The notes below the pieces were generated by a model that saw only the letters and a list, made by a program, of their open reading frames with translations, had not been told where the DNA came from and made no database searches. 64,000 nt of DNA from Comamonas sp. JUb58. GTDB lineage: Bacteria; Pseudomonadota; Gammaproteobacteria; Burkholderiales; Burkholderiaceae_C. The translations under genes were made by a program, and so were the position numbers. Positions 1 to 9,128 of the stretch are shown piece by piece. Each line of letters opens with the position of its first letter. Position 1 is the first letter of the stretch. The stretch is from positions 1 through 64,000 of the forward strand of contig NZ_SOAL01000001.1 in NCBI RefSeq assembly GCF_004364775.1. Reading direction: 5' to 3'.

Positions 1-47
1 TACTTCTGGACCATCTTGAGCTTGAAGCTCTCATCGTATTTCGTCAT
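1..47 (-). CDS. IS3-family transposase OrfA, N-terminal fragment
   Basis: Fifteen codons are visible (MTKYDESFKLKMVQK), starting at ATG 47 and running off the left edge. The pattern MTKYDxxFKxKxV is typical of the N-terminal helix-turn-helix protein OrfA of IS3/IS150-type elements, which binds the terminal repeats and is joined to the DDE catalytic OrfB by frameshifting. Nothing beyond the N-terminus can be seen, so catalytic competence is unknown. The fit with the adjacent terminal repeat makes the assignment reasonable despite its shortness. Confidence 0.7.
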   Translation of the reverse strand, partial: MTKYDESFKLKMVQK

Positions 48-98
48 GAAAAACACCCCAAAGGTTGGACTGGTGTCCAACTTTTGGGGTGCAGTTCA
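1..98 (-). mobile_element. Truncated IS3-family insertion sequence (terminal end only)
   Basis: The left edge holds one end of an insertion sequence. Read on the minus strand, it starts near position 98 with TGAACTGCACCCC and an AAAAGTTGGACA block, which resembles the terminal inverted repeats of the IS150 subgroup of IS3. The first codons of the transposase OrfA follow. The element continues beyond the window, so intactness, length and target duplication cannot be judged. The end lies about 40 bp behind the livM stop codon. Confidence 0.75.
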
Positions 99-138
99 CA
101 ATGCAGGCCTTTGACTTGGGCGCGTCTGCGACCCTCCG

Positions 139-1122
139 CTATTTCTTCTTGCGGTCAATGAAGGCGATCAACTCGCCCATGATGCCGCGGCGGAATGCCA
201 GCACACAGATCACAAAAATCAGGCCGGTCACGATCGTCACCGACTCACCCAAGGTGTTGAACCATTCGACGCCGGTCAAGCGCGACAGCCAGGTGCCGAT
301 ATCGCCGATCTTGTTCTCCAGCGCGACGATGACAGCCGAGCCGATGATCGGACCAGAGAGCAAGCCCAGGCCGCCCACCAGGGTCATCAGAATGACCTGG
401 CCGGATGCCGTCCAATGCACGTCGGTCAAGGTGGCAAAGCCCAGCACCACGGTCTTGAGCGAGCCTGCCAGGCCGGCCAGTGCCGCCGAGATGACAAAGG
501 CCAGCAGCTTGAAGCGGTTGACGTCGTAGCCCAGCGAGATGGCACGTGGTTCGTTTTCCTTCAGGGCCTTGAGCACCTGACCGAAAGGCGAATGCACCGT
601 GCGCATGATCAGCAGGAAGGCCAGCACTACGATGGCCAGGGCCACGTAGTACATGGTCCAGTCGCTCTCCAGGCTCAGCAGGCCAAACAGCTTGCCGCGC
701 GGCACCGCTTGCAGGCCGTCCTCACCACCGGTAAAGGGCATTTGCAGGCAGGCGAAGAACAGCATCTGCGCGAGCGCCAAGGTGATCATCGAGAAATAAA
801 TCCCCTGGCGGCGAATCGCGAGCCAGCCGAACACCACACCCAGCAAGGCGCCGAACACCACGCCGAACAGAATGCCCAGCTCCGGCGTCAGGTGCCAGAC
901 CTTGATCGCATGGCCGGTTACGTAAGCCGCACCACCAAAGAAGGCGGCATGGCCGAAGGACAGCAGACCGGTGTAGCCCAGCAGCAGATTGAAGGCACAG
1001 GCAAACAGTGCAAAGCACATCAGCTTCATCACGAACACGGGGTAGGCACCCATGAACGGCGCAGCGATCATGCCGAGCAGCAGCAGCCCATAACCCAGTT
1101 TGGCAAACTTCTTGGAATTCAT
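139..1122 (-). CDS. livM: Branched-chain amino acid-type ABC transporter permease LivM
   Basis: 327-residue polytopic inner-membrane protein of the BPD_transp_2 (LivM) family, one of two permease subunits of a high-affinity ABC importer. About eight to ten hydrophobic segments are visible. Near residues 195-215 is a cytoplasmic loop (EPRAISLGYDVNRFKLLAF) of the kind that contacts the ATPase. The C-terminus is basic (FIDRKKK). It is the last gene of the liv operon, 9 bp behind livH. The real substrate (leucine/isoleucine/valine, other amino acids, urea or aromatic acids) cannot be read from the sequence. No obvious terminator lies between its stop and the IS end about 40 bp away. Confidence 0.93.
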   Translation of the reverse strand: MNSKKFAKLGYGLLLLGMIAAPFMGAYPVFVMKLMCFALFACAFNLLLGYTGLLSFGHAAFFGGAAYVTGHAIKVWHLTPELGILFGVVFGALLGVVFGWLAIRRQGIYFSMITLALAQMLFFACLQMPFTGGEDGLQAVPRGKLFGLLSLESDWTMYYVALAIVVLAFLLIMRTVHSPFGQVLKALKENEPRAISLGYDVNRFKLLAFVISAALAGLAGSLKTVVLGFATLTDVHWTASGQVILMTLVGGLGLLSGPIIGSAVIVALENKIGDIGTWLSRLTGVEWFNTLGESVTIVTGLIFVICVLAFRRGIMGELIAFIDRKKK

Positions 1123-1131
1123 CCCCTCACC

Positions 1132-2016
1132 TCACTTCGCTTTGCCAAACAGGCCAGCCGGGCGCACCAGCAGCACGATGACCATGATCACGAACACGAC
1201 CGTGGCCGAGGCTTCCGGGTAGAAGACCTTGGTCAGGCCTTCGATCACGCCCAGTGCCAGGCCGGTGACGATGGCACCCATGATGGAGCCCATGCCGCCG
1301 ATCACGACCACCGCAAACACGGTGATGATCAGGTTCTGGCCCATCAGCGGCGTGACCTGGTAGACCGGAGCAGCCAGCACGCCGGCAAAGGCAGCCAGGC
1401 CCACGCCAAAGGCATAGGTCAGCATGATCATCAGCGGCACGTTGACACCGAAAGCCTCGACCAGACGCGGGTTCTCGGTACCGGCGCGCAGGTAGGCACC
1501 CAGGCGGGTTTTCTCGATCACGAACCAGGTGGCAAAGCAGACGATCAGCGAGGCCACCACCACCCACATGCGGTAGTTGGGCAACAGCATCACGCCAACG
1601 TTGGTGGCGCCTTCGAGCAGTTCGGGCGTGTCATAGCCCAGGCCGGAGACACCGTAGATCGAGCGGAACACGCCTTCGATCAGCAGCGACAGACCCAGGG
1701 TCAGCAGCAGGCCGTAGAGGTGGTCGAGCTTGTAGATATGGCGCAGCAGGAAGCGCTCTATCAGCACCCCGATGATGCCCACCAGAATCGGCGACAGCAG
1801 CAGCATCACCCAGTAATTGATCTGGAAGTACGATGCCGCCATCCAGGTGAACATGGCCCCCAGCATGAACAAAGCGCCGTGGGCGAAATTGATCACGTTG
1901 AGCAGGCCAAAGATCACGGCCAATCCCAGACTGAGAATGGCATAGAACGAGCCATTGACCAGACCCAGCAGCAGCTGGCTCATCAAGGCCGGTAATGAGA
2001 TACCAAAAATTTCCAT
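1132..2016 (-). CDS. livH: Branched-chain amino acid-type ABC transporter permease LivH
   Basis: 294-residue permease of the LivH family, the partner of LivM. Hydrophobic segments run through the whole length. The N-terminus (SQLLLGLVNGSFYAILSLGL, then VINFAHGALFMLGA) is the strongly conserved LivH signature; the GLVNG and NFAHG motifs lie at about residues 17-21 and 42-46. The ATPase-contact loop is near residues 175-205 (GTENPRLVEAFGVN). It lies between the binding-protein gene (133 bp upstream) and livM (9 bp downstream), so co-transcription is likely. Its length is normal for the family. Confidence 0.93.
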   Translation of the reverse strand: MEIFGISLPALMSQLLLGLVNGSFYAILSLGLAVIFGLLNVINFAHGALFMLGAMFTWMAASYFQINYWVMLLLSPILVGIIGVLIERFLLRHIYKLDHLYGLLLTLGLSLLIEGVFRSIYGVSGLGYDTPELLEGATNVGVMLLPNYRMWVVVASLIVCFATWFVIEKTRLGAYLRAGTENPRLVEAFGVNVPLMIMLTYAFGVGLAAFAGVLAAPVYQVTPLMGQNLIITVFAVVVIGGMGSIMGAIVTGLALGVIEGLTKVFYPEASATVVFVIMVIVLLVRPAGLFGKAK

Positions 2017-2149
2017 GAAAAGCTCACGAGTCGGTGAATGAACACAACACGGCTGGCGTCAGGCTGCCTGGGCCATCGGCACCCGGGCCATCAGCGATGG
2101 ACGGGTGCCGCAGCGGGCAGCAAAGACGCAGCTTACGTGTGAGCGGTGC

Positions 2150-3346
2150 TTACTTCCAGAGCGCGCACTTGGATTCGGCCTTGGTCGTCCAGACCTGGTC
2201 CGCAGGCAGGGTGGACAGGACCTTCAGGTAATCCCAGGGCTTCTTGGATTCGGCAGGCGACTTGGCTTCGACCAGGTACATGTCGTGCGCGTAGCGGCCA
2301 TCGGGGCGGATGACACCCTTGCCGTAGAAGTCGTTCAGCGGCGTGCTCTTCAGGTAGGCCATGACCTTGTCGGCATCGGTGGTCTTGACGGCCTCGACAG
2401 CCTTCAGGTAGTTCATCGTGGCCGAGTAGTCAGCAGCATGCAGATCGGTAGGCATGCGCTTGGTCTTGGCGAAGAACTTGTCGGCGAACTTGCGCGTCTC
2501 GTCGTTCAGGTCCCAGTACCAGCTGGTGGTGTGCAGCAGGCCTTCGGTGTTCTTCAGGCCCATGCTGTGGATGTCGGACAGGAAGACCAGCAGACCGGCG
2601 GTCTTCATGGTCTTGTTGATGCCGAACTCACGCGCGGCCTTGATGGCATTGATGGTGTCGCCACCAGCATTGGCCAGACCCAGGATCTGGGCCTTGGAGC
2701 TTTGCGCCTGCAGCAGGAAAGACGAGAAGTCAGAAGCGTTGAGCGGGTGGCGCACCGATCCCAGCACCTGGCCGCCCTTGGCCTTGATGACGGCGGTGGT
2801 GTCCGCTTCCAGCGAATGGCCGAAAGCGTAGTCGGCCGTCAGGAAGAACCAGGCCTTGCCGCCACGGTCCACCACCGCGCCGCCGGTGCCCTTGGCCAGG
2901 GCCACGGTGTCATAGGCGTAGTGCACGGTATAGGGGCTGCATTGCTCATTGGTCAGTGCCGACGAGCCCGCGCCGCTGTTGAAGTAGACGCGCTTTTTCT
3001 CTTGGGCCACCTTGGCAGCGGCCAGCGCCGTGCCGGAGTTGGTGCCGCCGAACAGCATGGTCACGCCGGCGGTATCGATCCACTCGCGCGCCTTGGAGGC
3101 AGCGATGTCGGCCTTGTTCTGGTGGTCGGCCGAGACCATCTCGATAGGCTGGCCCAGCACCTTGCCACCAAAGTCATCGATGGCCATCTGGATGGCGACG
3201 GCGCCGTTCTTGCCTTCCACGTCAGCGTAGAGGCTGGACATGTCCGTGATGAAGCCGATCTTCACCTTTTCCTGTGCCTGGGCAGCGCCTGCGGACAGGG
3301 CGACCAAACATGCCACCTGGGCAATGGCTTTGAGCTTTGCTTTCAT
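2150..3346 (-). CDS. ABC transporter substrate-binding protein (LivK-type, Peripla_BP_6)
   Basis: 398 residues with a clear Sec signal peptide: positive N-terminus MKAKLK, hydrophobic core, and cleavage after AQA near residue 24. The mature part begins EKVKIGFITDMSSLYAD, typical of the type I periplasmic binding fold of LivJ/LivK-like proteins, followed by the characteristic NKADIAASKAREWID region. It captures the ligand in the periplasm and delivers it to LivH/LivM. The gene sits between livF and livH, which marks it as the dedicated receptor. It is longer and more divergent than E. coli LivK, so the ligand may not be a branched-chain amino acid; aromatic or short-chain organic ligands are equally possible. 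Confidence 0.88.
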   Translation of the reverse strand: MKAKLKAIAQVACLVALSAGAAQAQEKVKIGFITDMSSLYADVEGKNGAVAIQMAIDDFGGKVLGQPIEMVSADHQNKADIAASKAREWIDTAGVTMLFGGTNSGTALAAAKVAQEKKRVYFNSGAGSSALTNEQCSPYTVHYAYDTVALAKGTGGAVVDRGGKAWFFLTADYAFGHSLEADTTAVIKAKGGQVLGSVRHPLNASDFSSFLLQAQSSKAQILGLANAGGDTINAIKAAREFGINKTMKTAGLLVFLSDIHSMGLKNTEGLLHTTSWYWDLNDETRKFADKFFAKTKRMPTDLHAADYSATMNYLKAVEAVKTTDADKVMAYLKSTPLNDFYGKGVIRPDGRYAHDMYLVEAKSPAESKKPWDYLKVLSTLPADQVWTTKAESKCALWK

Positions 3347-3421
3347 CTTGTCTCCTAAAAAATATCTGTTCTCAATACATGGCGGCAGTCTGCGCTGCGC
3401 CAGGGTTGCAAAAAGTTGGGC

Positions 3422-4144
3422 CTAGACCCCCAGCAAGGTGTTGAGCAAAGGCATCTTGCCTTCAAGCTCACCCGAGCTGAACTGCTCGACGATCTGGCCG
3501 TGTTCCATCACATAGAGGCGGTCGGCCAGCGGCGCGGCAAAGCGGAAGTTCTGCTCCACCATCACGATGGTGTAGCCCTTGGCTCGCAGGTTCACGATCA
3601 TGCGGGCGAGCGCCTGCACGATGACGGGGGCCAGGCCTTCAGAGATCTCATCGAGCAGCAGCAGCTTGGCGCCGGTGCGCAGGATGCGGGCCACCGCCAG
3701 CATCTGCTGCTCGCCGCCCGACAGGCGCGTGCCTGGGCTGTGCCGGCGCTCGGCCAGGTTGGGGAACATCTCGTAGATCTCTTCGACCGACATGCCGGCC
3801 GAGCCGGTTTTCAGGTCCGGCGGCAGCATCAGGTTTTCTTCGCAGGAGAGGCTGGCGAAGATGCCGCGCTCTTCCGGGCAGTAACCCAGGCCCAGATGCG
3901 CAATCTTGTGCGTCGGCATCTGGATGGTTTCAACGCCATTGATCTTGATCGAGCCCTTGCGCGCTCCGGTCAGGCCCATCACAGCGCGCATCGTCGAGGT
4001 GCGGCCCGCGCCATTGCGGCCCAGCAGGGTCACCACCTCGCCTGGCATCACGCGCATGTTCACGCCATGCAGCACATGCGATTCGCCATACCAGGCGTGC
4101 AGATCGCTGATCTCCAGTGCAGGCACTCCGTTTTTCTCATTCAT
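3422..4144 (-). CDS. livF: Branched-chain amino acid-type ABC transporter ATP-binding protein LivF
   Basis: 240-residue ATPase of the LivF group. The Q-loop region, signature LSGGEQQ (141-147), Walker B LLLLDE (161-166) and a switch histidine region are present. The Walker A loop at about residues 42-49 reads GRNGAGRT, with Arg at the position of the invariant Lys. The codon is plainly CGC, so it is not an ambiguous base. It follows livG by 1 bp between stop and start, and the binding-protein gene follows after 75 bp. Pairing with LivG would give a heterodimeric ATPase with one canonical and one variant P-loop. The family assignment is firm; the effect of the substitution is not known from sequence. 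Confidence 0.92.
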   Translation of the reverse strand: MNEKNGVPALEISDLHAWYGESHVLHGVNMRVMPGEVVTLLGRNGAGRTSTMRAVMGLTGARKGSIKINGVETIQMPTHKIAHLGLGYCPEERGIFASLSCEENLMLPPDLKTGSAGMSVEEIYEMFPNLAERRHSPGTRLSGGEQQMLAVARILRTGAKLLLLDEISEGLAPVIVQALARMIVNLRAKGYTIVMVEQNFRFAAPLADRLYVMEHGQIVEQFSSGELEGKMPLLNTLLGV

Positions 4145-4145
4145 G

Positions 4146-4922
4146 TCAGTGCGCTCCCTGCAGCTGGCCGTCGGTGGTTCCCATATACGCTTCCATCACC
4201 TGGGGGTTCTGCGACACGGTCTGGTAGTCGCCCTCGGCCAGGATGGCTCCGCGCTGCAGCACCGTGATGCGGTCTGCAATCGTGGAGATGACCTTCATGT
4301 TGTGTTCGACCATCAAGATGGTGCGGCCGGCCGACACCTTCTTGATCAGCTGGGTGACACGCTCCACGTCCTCATGGCCCATGCCCTGGGTGGGCTCGTC
4401 GAGCAGCATCAGCTCGGGCTCCATCGCCAAGGTGGTGGCAATCTCCAGCGCACGCTTTTGGCCATAGGGCAGGTTCAGGGTGATCTCGTCGGCCAGATGG
4501 GCCAGGCCCACCTCTTCGAGCAAGGCCACGGCACGGCCGTTGAGCTTGTCCAGGGTGCGCTCGCTGCTCCAGAAGTGGAAGGAGGTGCCCAGCTTGCGCT
4601 GCAAGGCGATGCGCACGTTCTCCATCAGGCTCAGGTGCGGAAACACGGCCGAGATCTGGAAGGAGCGGATCACCCCACGGCGGGCAATCTGGGCCGGCTC
4701 TTCGCTGGTGATGTCCGTGCCGTTGAAATGGATGATGCCCTTGGTGGGCGTCAGAAACTTGGTCAGCAGGTTGAAGCATGTCGTCTTGCCGGCACCATTG
4801 GGGCCGATCAGCGCATGGATCGAGCCCCGCTGCACCGACAGGTTGACATTGCTGACTGCTGTGAATCCCCGAAACTCCTTGGTGAGATCTCGGGTTTGAA
4901 GAATGACATCACTCATGGGCAC
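4146..4922 (-). CDS. livG: Branched-chain amino acid-type ABC transporter ATP-binding protein LivG
   Basis: 258-residue ATPase, first gene of the liv operon. Walker A is canonical (GPNGAGKT, residues 40-47). The signature is the LivG-type variant LPYGQKR (151-157) and Walker B is LMLLDEP (171-177), followed by a switch-loop histidine in VEHNM. The frame begins MPMSDVIL; the second ATG (position 4916) is an equally plausible start because no strong Shine-Dalgarno decides between them. It powers import together with LivF. The operon promoter must lie in the 322-bp gap upstream. Confidence 0.93.
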   Translation of the reverse strand: MPMSDVILQTRDLTKEFRGFTAVSNVNLSVQRGSIHALIGPNGAGKTTCFNLLTKFLTPTKGIIHFNGTDITSEEPAQIARRGVIRSFQISAVFPHLSLMENVRIALQRKLGTSFHFWSSERTLDKLNGRAVALLEEVGLAHLADEITLNLPYGQKRALEIATTLAMEPELMLLDEPTQGMGHEDVERVTQLIKKVSAGRTILMVEHNMKVISTIADRITVLQRGAILAEGDYQTVSQNPQVMEAYMGTTDGQLQGAH

Positions 4923-5244
4923 CGCACCGCTTCGCTGGAAAAAAGTGCGACGCCTTTCCTGGATGGAAATATACGTCGCTTCGATGCTGCCAATACTAGG
5001 AAAGAATACTGCAATGCAACACTGGGGAAAGCCTGTAGGTGAGGCTGCGTACGCGTTAACCCGTGGGCTTTATGCGCTCACTTTTTGATAGTCACCTGAG
5101 GGACAAGCGGTCGTCTTTTTGTCATCAAAATCAAGCATGGGCGACAATGTTAGCGCCCTGCTCCGCCCCCTCCATACGCGCTGTGCATCATGGAGGCGGC
5201 AGCATGCAAGCCAAGCTGGCTGCTGCTTAGGCGACAGAAGAGGC
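4923..5244. other. Intergenic region between livG and the DUF1178 gene
   Basis: 322 bp without a convincing gene. It separates the 5' end of the liv operon from the 3' end of the DUF1178 gene, so it should contain the liv promoter and the end of the nuo transcript. AT-richer sequence near 4970-5010 could hold a promoter, but no good -35/-10 pair is evident. An imperfect hairpin with arms CCTCCAT/ATGGAGG lies near 5170-5195 but has no T-tract. Open frames crossing it lack coding character. Confidence 0.5.
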
Positions 5245-5763
5245 TTATTGCAGACGGTGTTTGCTGGCTTCAGGCAGCAGCAGGGGCAGCACGTCGATGC
5301 CGTCATCGACGAGGGCGCGCTGCTCCTCCGGGGTGGCGGTGCCACGGATGGGCCGGACATCGACCTCGCCCTCATGCATCTGCCGGGCCAGGTCGGCAAA
5401 GCCGCTGCCCACATCGTCGGTATTGGCGATGACCTGGCGCGACAGCTCCAGCCAGGCCTGTTGCAGGCGCTGGGCATCGCTGAGCGGGTTATGAGGGGGC
5501 TGGGATGGCGAGGATGCCGCCGGCGCGCTGGCGGGCTGTGCAGGGGCTGCAGCAGATGAGGCCGGCGCAGCAGGCGCCGCCGGGGCCAGGGAATTGGATT
5601 TGCGCGCCAGATGCGGGGCGCTCAGGCCTTTGACGATCTCGTGCGAGTTGCACATCGGGCAGCTGAGCCAGCCCTGGCTTTGTTGCTGCTCGAAAGCGGC
5701 CTCCGAGGCGAACCAGCCCTCAAAGATATGGCCCAAAGGGCAGCGCAGGTTGAAAACCTTCAC
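5245..5763 (-). CDS. DUF1178 family protein
   Basis: 172-residue protein. The N-terminus MKVFNLRCPLGHIFEGWF and the motif CPMC (C35, C38) are diagnostic of DUF1178 and suggest a small zinc-ribbon-like metal site made with C8/H12. A low-complexity Ala/Pro/Ser linker occupies about residues 60-100. A conserved C-terminal half follows, with ANTDDVGSGFADLARQMHEGE. The function is unknown. The gene follows the DUF2818 gene by 4 bp and is probably the last cistron of the nuo transcript. This linkage to complex I is common in betaproteobacteria, but no mechanistic link can be read here. Confidence 0.88.
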   Translation of the reverse strand: MKVFNLRCPLGHIFEGWFASEAAFEQQQSQGWLSCPMCNSHEIVKGLSAPHLARKSNSLAPAAPAAPASSAAAPAQPASAPAASSPSQPPHNPLSDAQRLQQAWLELSRQVIANTDDVGSGFADLARQMHEGEVDVRPIRGTATPEEQRALVDDGIDVLPLLLPEASKHRLQ

Positions 5764-5767
5764 AGGC

Positions 5768-6094
5768 TTACCCCGCTCGGCTCACCTTGCGCAGCAGGTA
5801 CTGGTAGGCAAAACCGGGGAAGGCAAAGGTCAGGAACAAGGTGCCGGTGACGGCATAGAACTCCCAACCCTGGCTGCTGCGCTGGCCAGCACGGCCTTCA
5901 AGCAGCATCGCAAAGGCCCCGATGAGGAAGTACAGCACGACCAGCTCAACCAGGCGGATCCACAGTGCCTTGCTGGCACTGCCGCCGTCATGGCATACCG
6001 GCCCTGCGGCCAGGATGCGTTGATTCAGAAACGGAAGATTGGCCGCAACAAAGCCCGCCACGATCACCAGCCAAATGGATGCAGTGATAGACAT
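5768..6094 (-). CDS. DUF2818 family membrane protein
   Basis: 108-residue protein with three hydrophobic stretches: residues 6-22, about 48-66 and about 80-98. The N-terminus has the family pattern WLVIVAGFVAANLPFLNQR. It matches DUF2818, a small inner-membrane family found behind nuoN in Burkholderiales. It starts 31 bp after the nuoN stop. Its role is unknown. Position suggests an accessory or assembly factor of NADH dehydrogenase, but this rests only on gene order. Confidence 0.85.
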   Translation of the reverse strand: MSITASIWLVIVAGFVAANLPFLNQRILAAGPVCHDGGSASKALWIRLVELVVLYFLIGAFAMLLEGRAGQRSSQGWEFYAVTGTLFLTFAFPGFAYQYLLRKVSRAG

Positions 6095-6125
6095 GCGGGC
6101 TTTGCAGGGCTAAAGGTAGGACAGC

Positions 6126-7619
6126 TTAGCTGGCGAGCGCGCGCAGCACGGCGTCAGAGCACAGCTTCATCAGACCGCCGGGCATGATACCCAGGATCAG
6201 CACCAGCGCGCCATTGACGACCAGCACGGCACGCACGTCCAGAGGTGCATGCACCTTGGCGGCAGTGATGGGCTTGTCAAAGTACATGACCTTGACCACG
6301 CGCAGGTAGTAGAAGGCGCCGATCAGCGACATGATCACCGCAAACACAGCCAGCGCAATGTACAGGCCGCTGCCCGATGCCACCAGCGCCTGCAGCACGG
6401 CCAGCTTCGAGTAGAAGCCCACCAGCGGAGGAATACCAGCCATCGAGAACAGGCAGATCGCCATCACGCCAGCGTACAGCGGGCTGCGCTGGTTCAGACC
6501 GGCAAAGTCGGCGATCTCTTCGCTCTCGAAGCCTTCACGGGCCAGCAGCAGGATCACACCGAAGGTAGCCAGGGTGGTCAGCACATAGCTTACGACGTAG
6601 AACATCGAGGCGCTGTAGGCGTTGCCAGCGGTAGCCGCTTCGACATTGCCATTGACCACACCGGACATCAGACCCAGCAGCACAAAGCCCATTTGCGAGA
6701 TGGTCGAGTAGGCCAGCATGCGCTTGATGTTGGTCTGGGCGATAGCTGCCAGGTTACCGATCAGCAGCGAGAGGATGGCAAGCACGCCCAGCATCTGTTG
6801 CCAATCAAAGGCCAGCGGCAGCAGGCCGTCCACCAGCAGGCGGATCACGATGGCAAAGGCTGCCAGCTTGGGCGCGCCGCCCACGATCATGGTGATAGCC
6901 GTTGGTGCGCCTTGGTAGACGTCAGGCACCCACATGTGGAAAGGCACCACACCCAGCTTGAAGGCCAGACCAGCGACCACAAACACCAGACCGAAGACCA
7001 GCACCTGGTGGCGGATCAGGCCGGAGTTCACCGCCTTGAACACTTCACCAATATCGAGCGAACCCGTGGCACCGTAGATCATCGACAGGCCGTACAGCAG
7101 GAAACCCGACGCCAGGGCACCCAGCACGAAGTACTTCATGCCAGCTTCCACCGCAGCGTTGTTGTCACGGCGCAGGCAAACCAGCGCGTAGCTCGACAGG
7201 GTCAGCAGCTCCAGGCCCAGGTAGATGATCAGGAAGTTGTTGCCCGAGATCATCACGTTCATGCCCAGCAGCGCCAGCAGCGACAGGATGAAGTACTCAC
7301 CGCCCTTGAGCATGCCACGGTCACGCGAGTAACCACGGCCATACACCAGGGTCACGGCCATCGCGATGGCCGCAGCGCACTTGAGCCAGTTACCCATGGC
7401 GTCCGAGACGACCATGTTGCCAAAGGCGTAGAAGGTGTTGCCATTGGCGGCGTAGATACCGGTGATCACCGCCACGACCCCGAGGGTCAGCAGCGATAGC
7501 ACGTAGGTGAGCGTGCGGCCCGGGCTCTTGACGCCCAGGTCCACGAGGGTGATGACGCAGGCCATCACCAACAGCACGATTTCAGGATAGATAGCCAGCC
7601 AGCTGATGTTATCAATCAT
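6126..7619 (-). CDS. nuoN: NADH-quinone oxidoreductase subunit N
   Basis: 497-residue antiporter-like membrane subunit of complex I. It is hydrophobic throughout, consistent with about 14 transmembrane helices of the Mrp/NuoLMN family. Conserved charged positions in helices are visible, e.g. the Glu in [15 protein letters not shown] and the Lys in [21 protein letters not shown]. It contributes to proton translocation next to NuoK and NuoM. It is the last canonical gene of the nuoA-N operon, 27 bp behind nuoM. Length and sequence are normal for betaproteobacteria. Confidence 0.97.
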   Translation of the reverse strand: MIDNISWLAIYPEIVLLVMACVITLVDLGVKSPGRTLTYVLSLLTLGVVAVITGIYAANGNTFYAFGNMVVSDAMGNWLKCAAAIAMAVTLVYGRGYSRDRGMLKGGEYFILSLLALLGMNVMISGNNFLIIYLGLELLTLSSYALVCLRRDNNAAVEAGMKYFVLGALASGFLLYGLSMIYGATGSLDIGEVFKAVNSGLIRHQVLVFGLVFVVAGLAFKLGVVPFHMWVPDVYQGAPTAITMIVGGAPKLAAFAIVIRLLVDGLLPLAFDWQQMLGVLAILSLLIGNLAAIAQTNIKRMLAYSTISQMGFVLLGLMSGVVNGNVEAATAGNAYSASMFYVVSYVLTTLATFGVILLLAREGFESEEIADFAGLNQRSPLYAGVMAICLFSMAGIPPLVGFYSKLAVLQALVASGSGLYIALAVFAVIMSLIGAFYYLRVVKVMYFDKPITAAKVHAPLDVRAVLVVNGALVLILGIMPGGLMKLCSDAVLRALAS

Positions 7620-7646
7620 CTCAAGTCTCTCAATTCTGTCTGACCA

Positions 7647-9116
7647 TCACAGCTTGGACACGGCGACATGCTTGAGCAGGTCGGCTACCGAGGCACCCAT
7701 CACATCAGTGAACGGCGCGGGGTAGATACCCATGATCAGCACGGCAGCAGCCAAGATGCCCAGGATAAGGAATTCGCGGCAACCGATGTCCTTGAGCTCG
7801 CGCACATGGTCATTGGCGATGGGGCCGAAGTACACGCGCTTGTACATCCACAGCGTGTAGGCAGCGCCCAGAATCAGCGCGGTGGCCGACAGCACACCAA
7901 TCCAGAAGTTGAACTTGGTGGCGCCCAGGATCACCATCCACTCGCCGATGAAACCGGCGGTGCCTGGCAGGCCGCAGTTGGCCATCGCAAACAGCAGTGC
8001 AAAGGCAGCGAACTTGGGCATGGTGTTGACCACGCCGCCGTAGGCAGCGATATCACGCGAATGCACGCGGTCGTACAGCACGCCGATACACAGGAACATC
8101 GCGCCCGACACAAAGCCGTGGGCAATCATCTGCATCAGACCACCCATGACACCGATGTCATTGAAGATGAAGAAGCCCAGGGTCACAAAGCCCATGTGTG
8201 CGACGGACGAATAAGCCACGAGCTTCTTCATGTCCTTCTGCACAATCGCCACCAGACCCACATAGATCACAGCCACCAGCGACAGCGCGATGATGAGCCA
8301 GGCCCATTCGTGCGACGCATCAGGAGCGATGGGCATGGAGAAACGCAGGAAACCATAGGCACCCAGCTTCAGCATGATCGCGGCCAGCACGGCAGAACCA
8401 CCGGTAGGCGCTTCGACGTGAACGTCGGGCAGCCAGGTGTGGACCGGGAACATCGGCACCTTCACCGCAAATGCAGCGAAGAAGGCAAAGAAGATCAAGG
8501 TCTGCTCGGTCATCGTCAGCGGCAGCTGGTGCCAGGCCAGAATCTCGAAGCTACCGGCCTTGGTGTACAGGTACAGCAGTGCGATCAAGGTCAGCAGCGA
8601 ACCCATCAGGGTGTACAGGAAGAACTTGAAAGCGGCGTAGATGCGGTTCGGGCCGCCCCAGATACCGATGATCAGGTACATCGGGATCAGCGTGGCTTCG
8701 AAGAACACGTAGAACAGCAGACCGTCCAGTGCGGAGAACACACCGATCATCAGACCCGACAGGATCAGGAACGCACCCATGTACTGGTTCACGCGCTCGG
8801 TGATCGACTCCCAGGACGCCAGCACCACGATCACCGTGATGAAGGCGGTCAGTGGCACGAACCAGAAGGAGATGCCATCAACGCCTAGGTAGTAGTTGAT
8901 ACCGAAGCGTGGAATCCAGGACGCCTTCTCGACGAACTGCATCGCCGACGTACCCAGCTGGAAGCCGGTGTACAGCGGCAAGGTGACCAAGAGGCCTATC
9001 AGCGCACCGACCAGTGCGATCCAGCGCACCATCTTGGCTTGCTCCTGCTTGCCAAAGGCCAGCAGGACCGTACCAAAGACGATGGGCGTCCAAATTGCAA
9101 GACTCAACAATCCCAT
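7647..9116 (-). CDS. nuoM: NADH-quinone oxidoreductase subunit M
   Basis: 489-residue antiporter-like subunit of complex I. Diagnostic segments include YLGVDGISFWFVPLTAFI near the N-terminus, the Glu of FYVFFEATLIPMYLIIG, the Lys of FAAFAVKVPMFPVHTWLPD, and DMKKLVAYSSVAHMGFV. It forms a proton channel in the membrane arm between NuoN and NuoL. Its start codon follows the nuoL stop by 12 bp. Nothing is truncated or unusual. Confidence 0.97.
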   Translation of the reverse strand: MGLLSLAIWTPIVFGTVLLAFGKQEQAKMVRWIALVGALIGLLVTLPLYTGFQLGTSAMQFVEKASWIPRFGINYYLGVDGISFWFVPLTAFITVIVVLASWESITERVNQYMGAFLILSGLMIGVFSALDGLLFYVFFEATLIPMYLIIGIWGGPNRIYAAFKFFLYTLMGSLLTLIALLYLYTKAGSFEILAWHQLPLTMTEQTLIFFAFFAAFAVKVPMFPVHTWLPDVHVEAPTGGSAVLAAIMLKLGAYGFLRFSMPIAPDASHEWAWLIIALSLVAVIYVGLVAIVQKDMKKLVAYSSVAHMGFVTLGFFIFNDIGVMGGLMQMIAHGFVSGAMFLCIGVLYDRVHSRDIAAYGGVVNTMPKFAAFALLFAMANCGLPGTAGFIGEWMVILGATKFNFWIGVLSATALILGAAYTLWMYKRVYFGPIANDHVRELKDIGCREFLILGILAAAVLIMGIYPAPFTDVMGASVADLLKHVAVSKL

Positions 9117-9128
9117 TTTTCTTCTTCC

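Noticed and set aside
415-1995. Long plus-strand open frame opposite livM and livH
   Set aside because: It is a shadow of two clear permease genes. Its product is a Gln/His-rich string without domains, as expected from antisense reading of GC-rich genes.
5070-5477. Possible gene between livG and the DUF1178 gene
   Set aside because: It overlaps the DUF1178 gene on the same strand in another frame, lacks a ribosome-binding site, and has a Cys/Arg-rich composition typical of a wrong frame.
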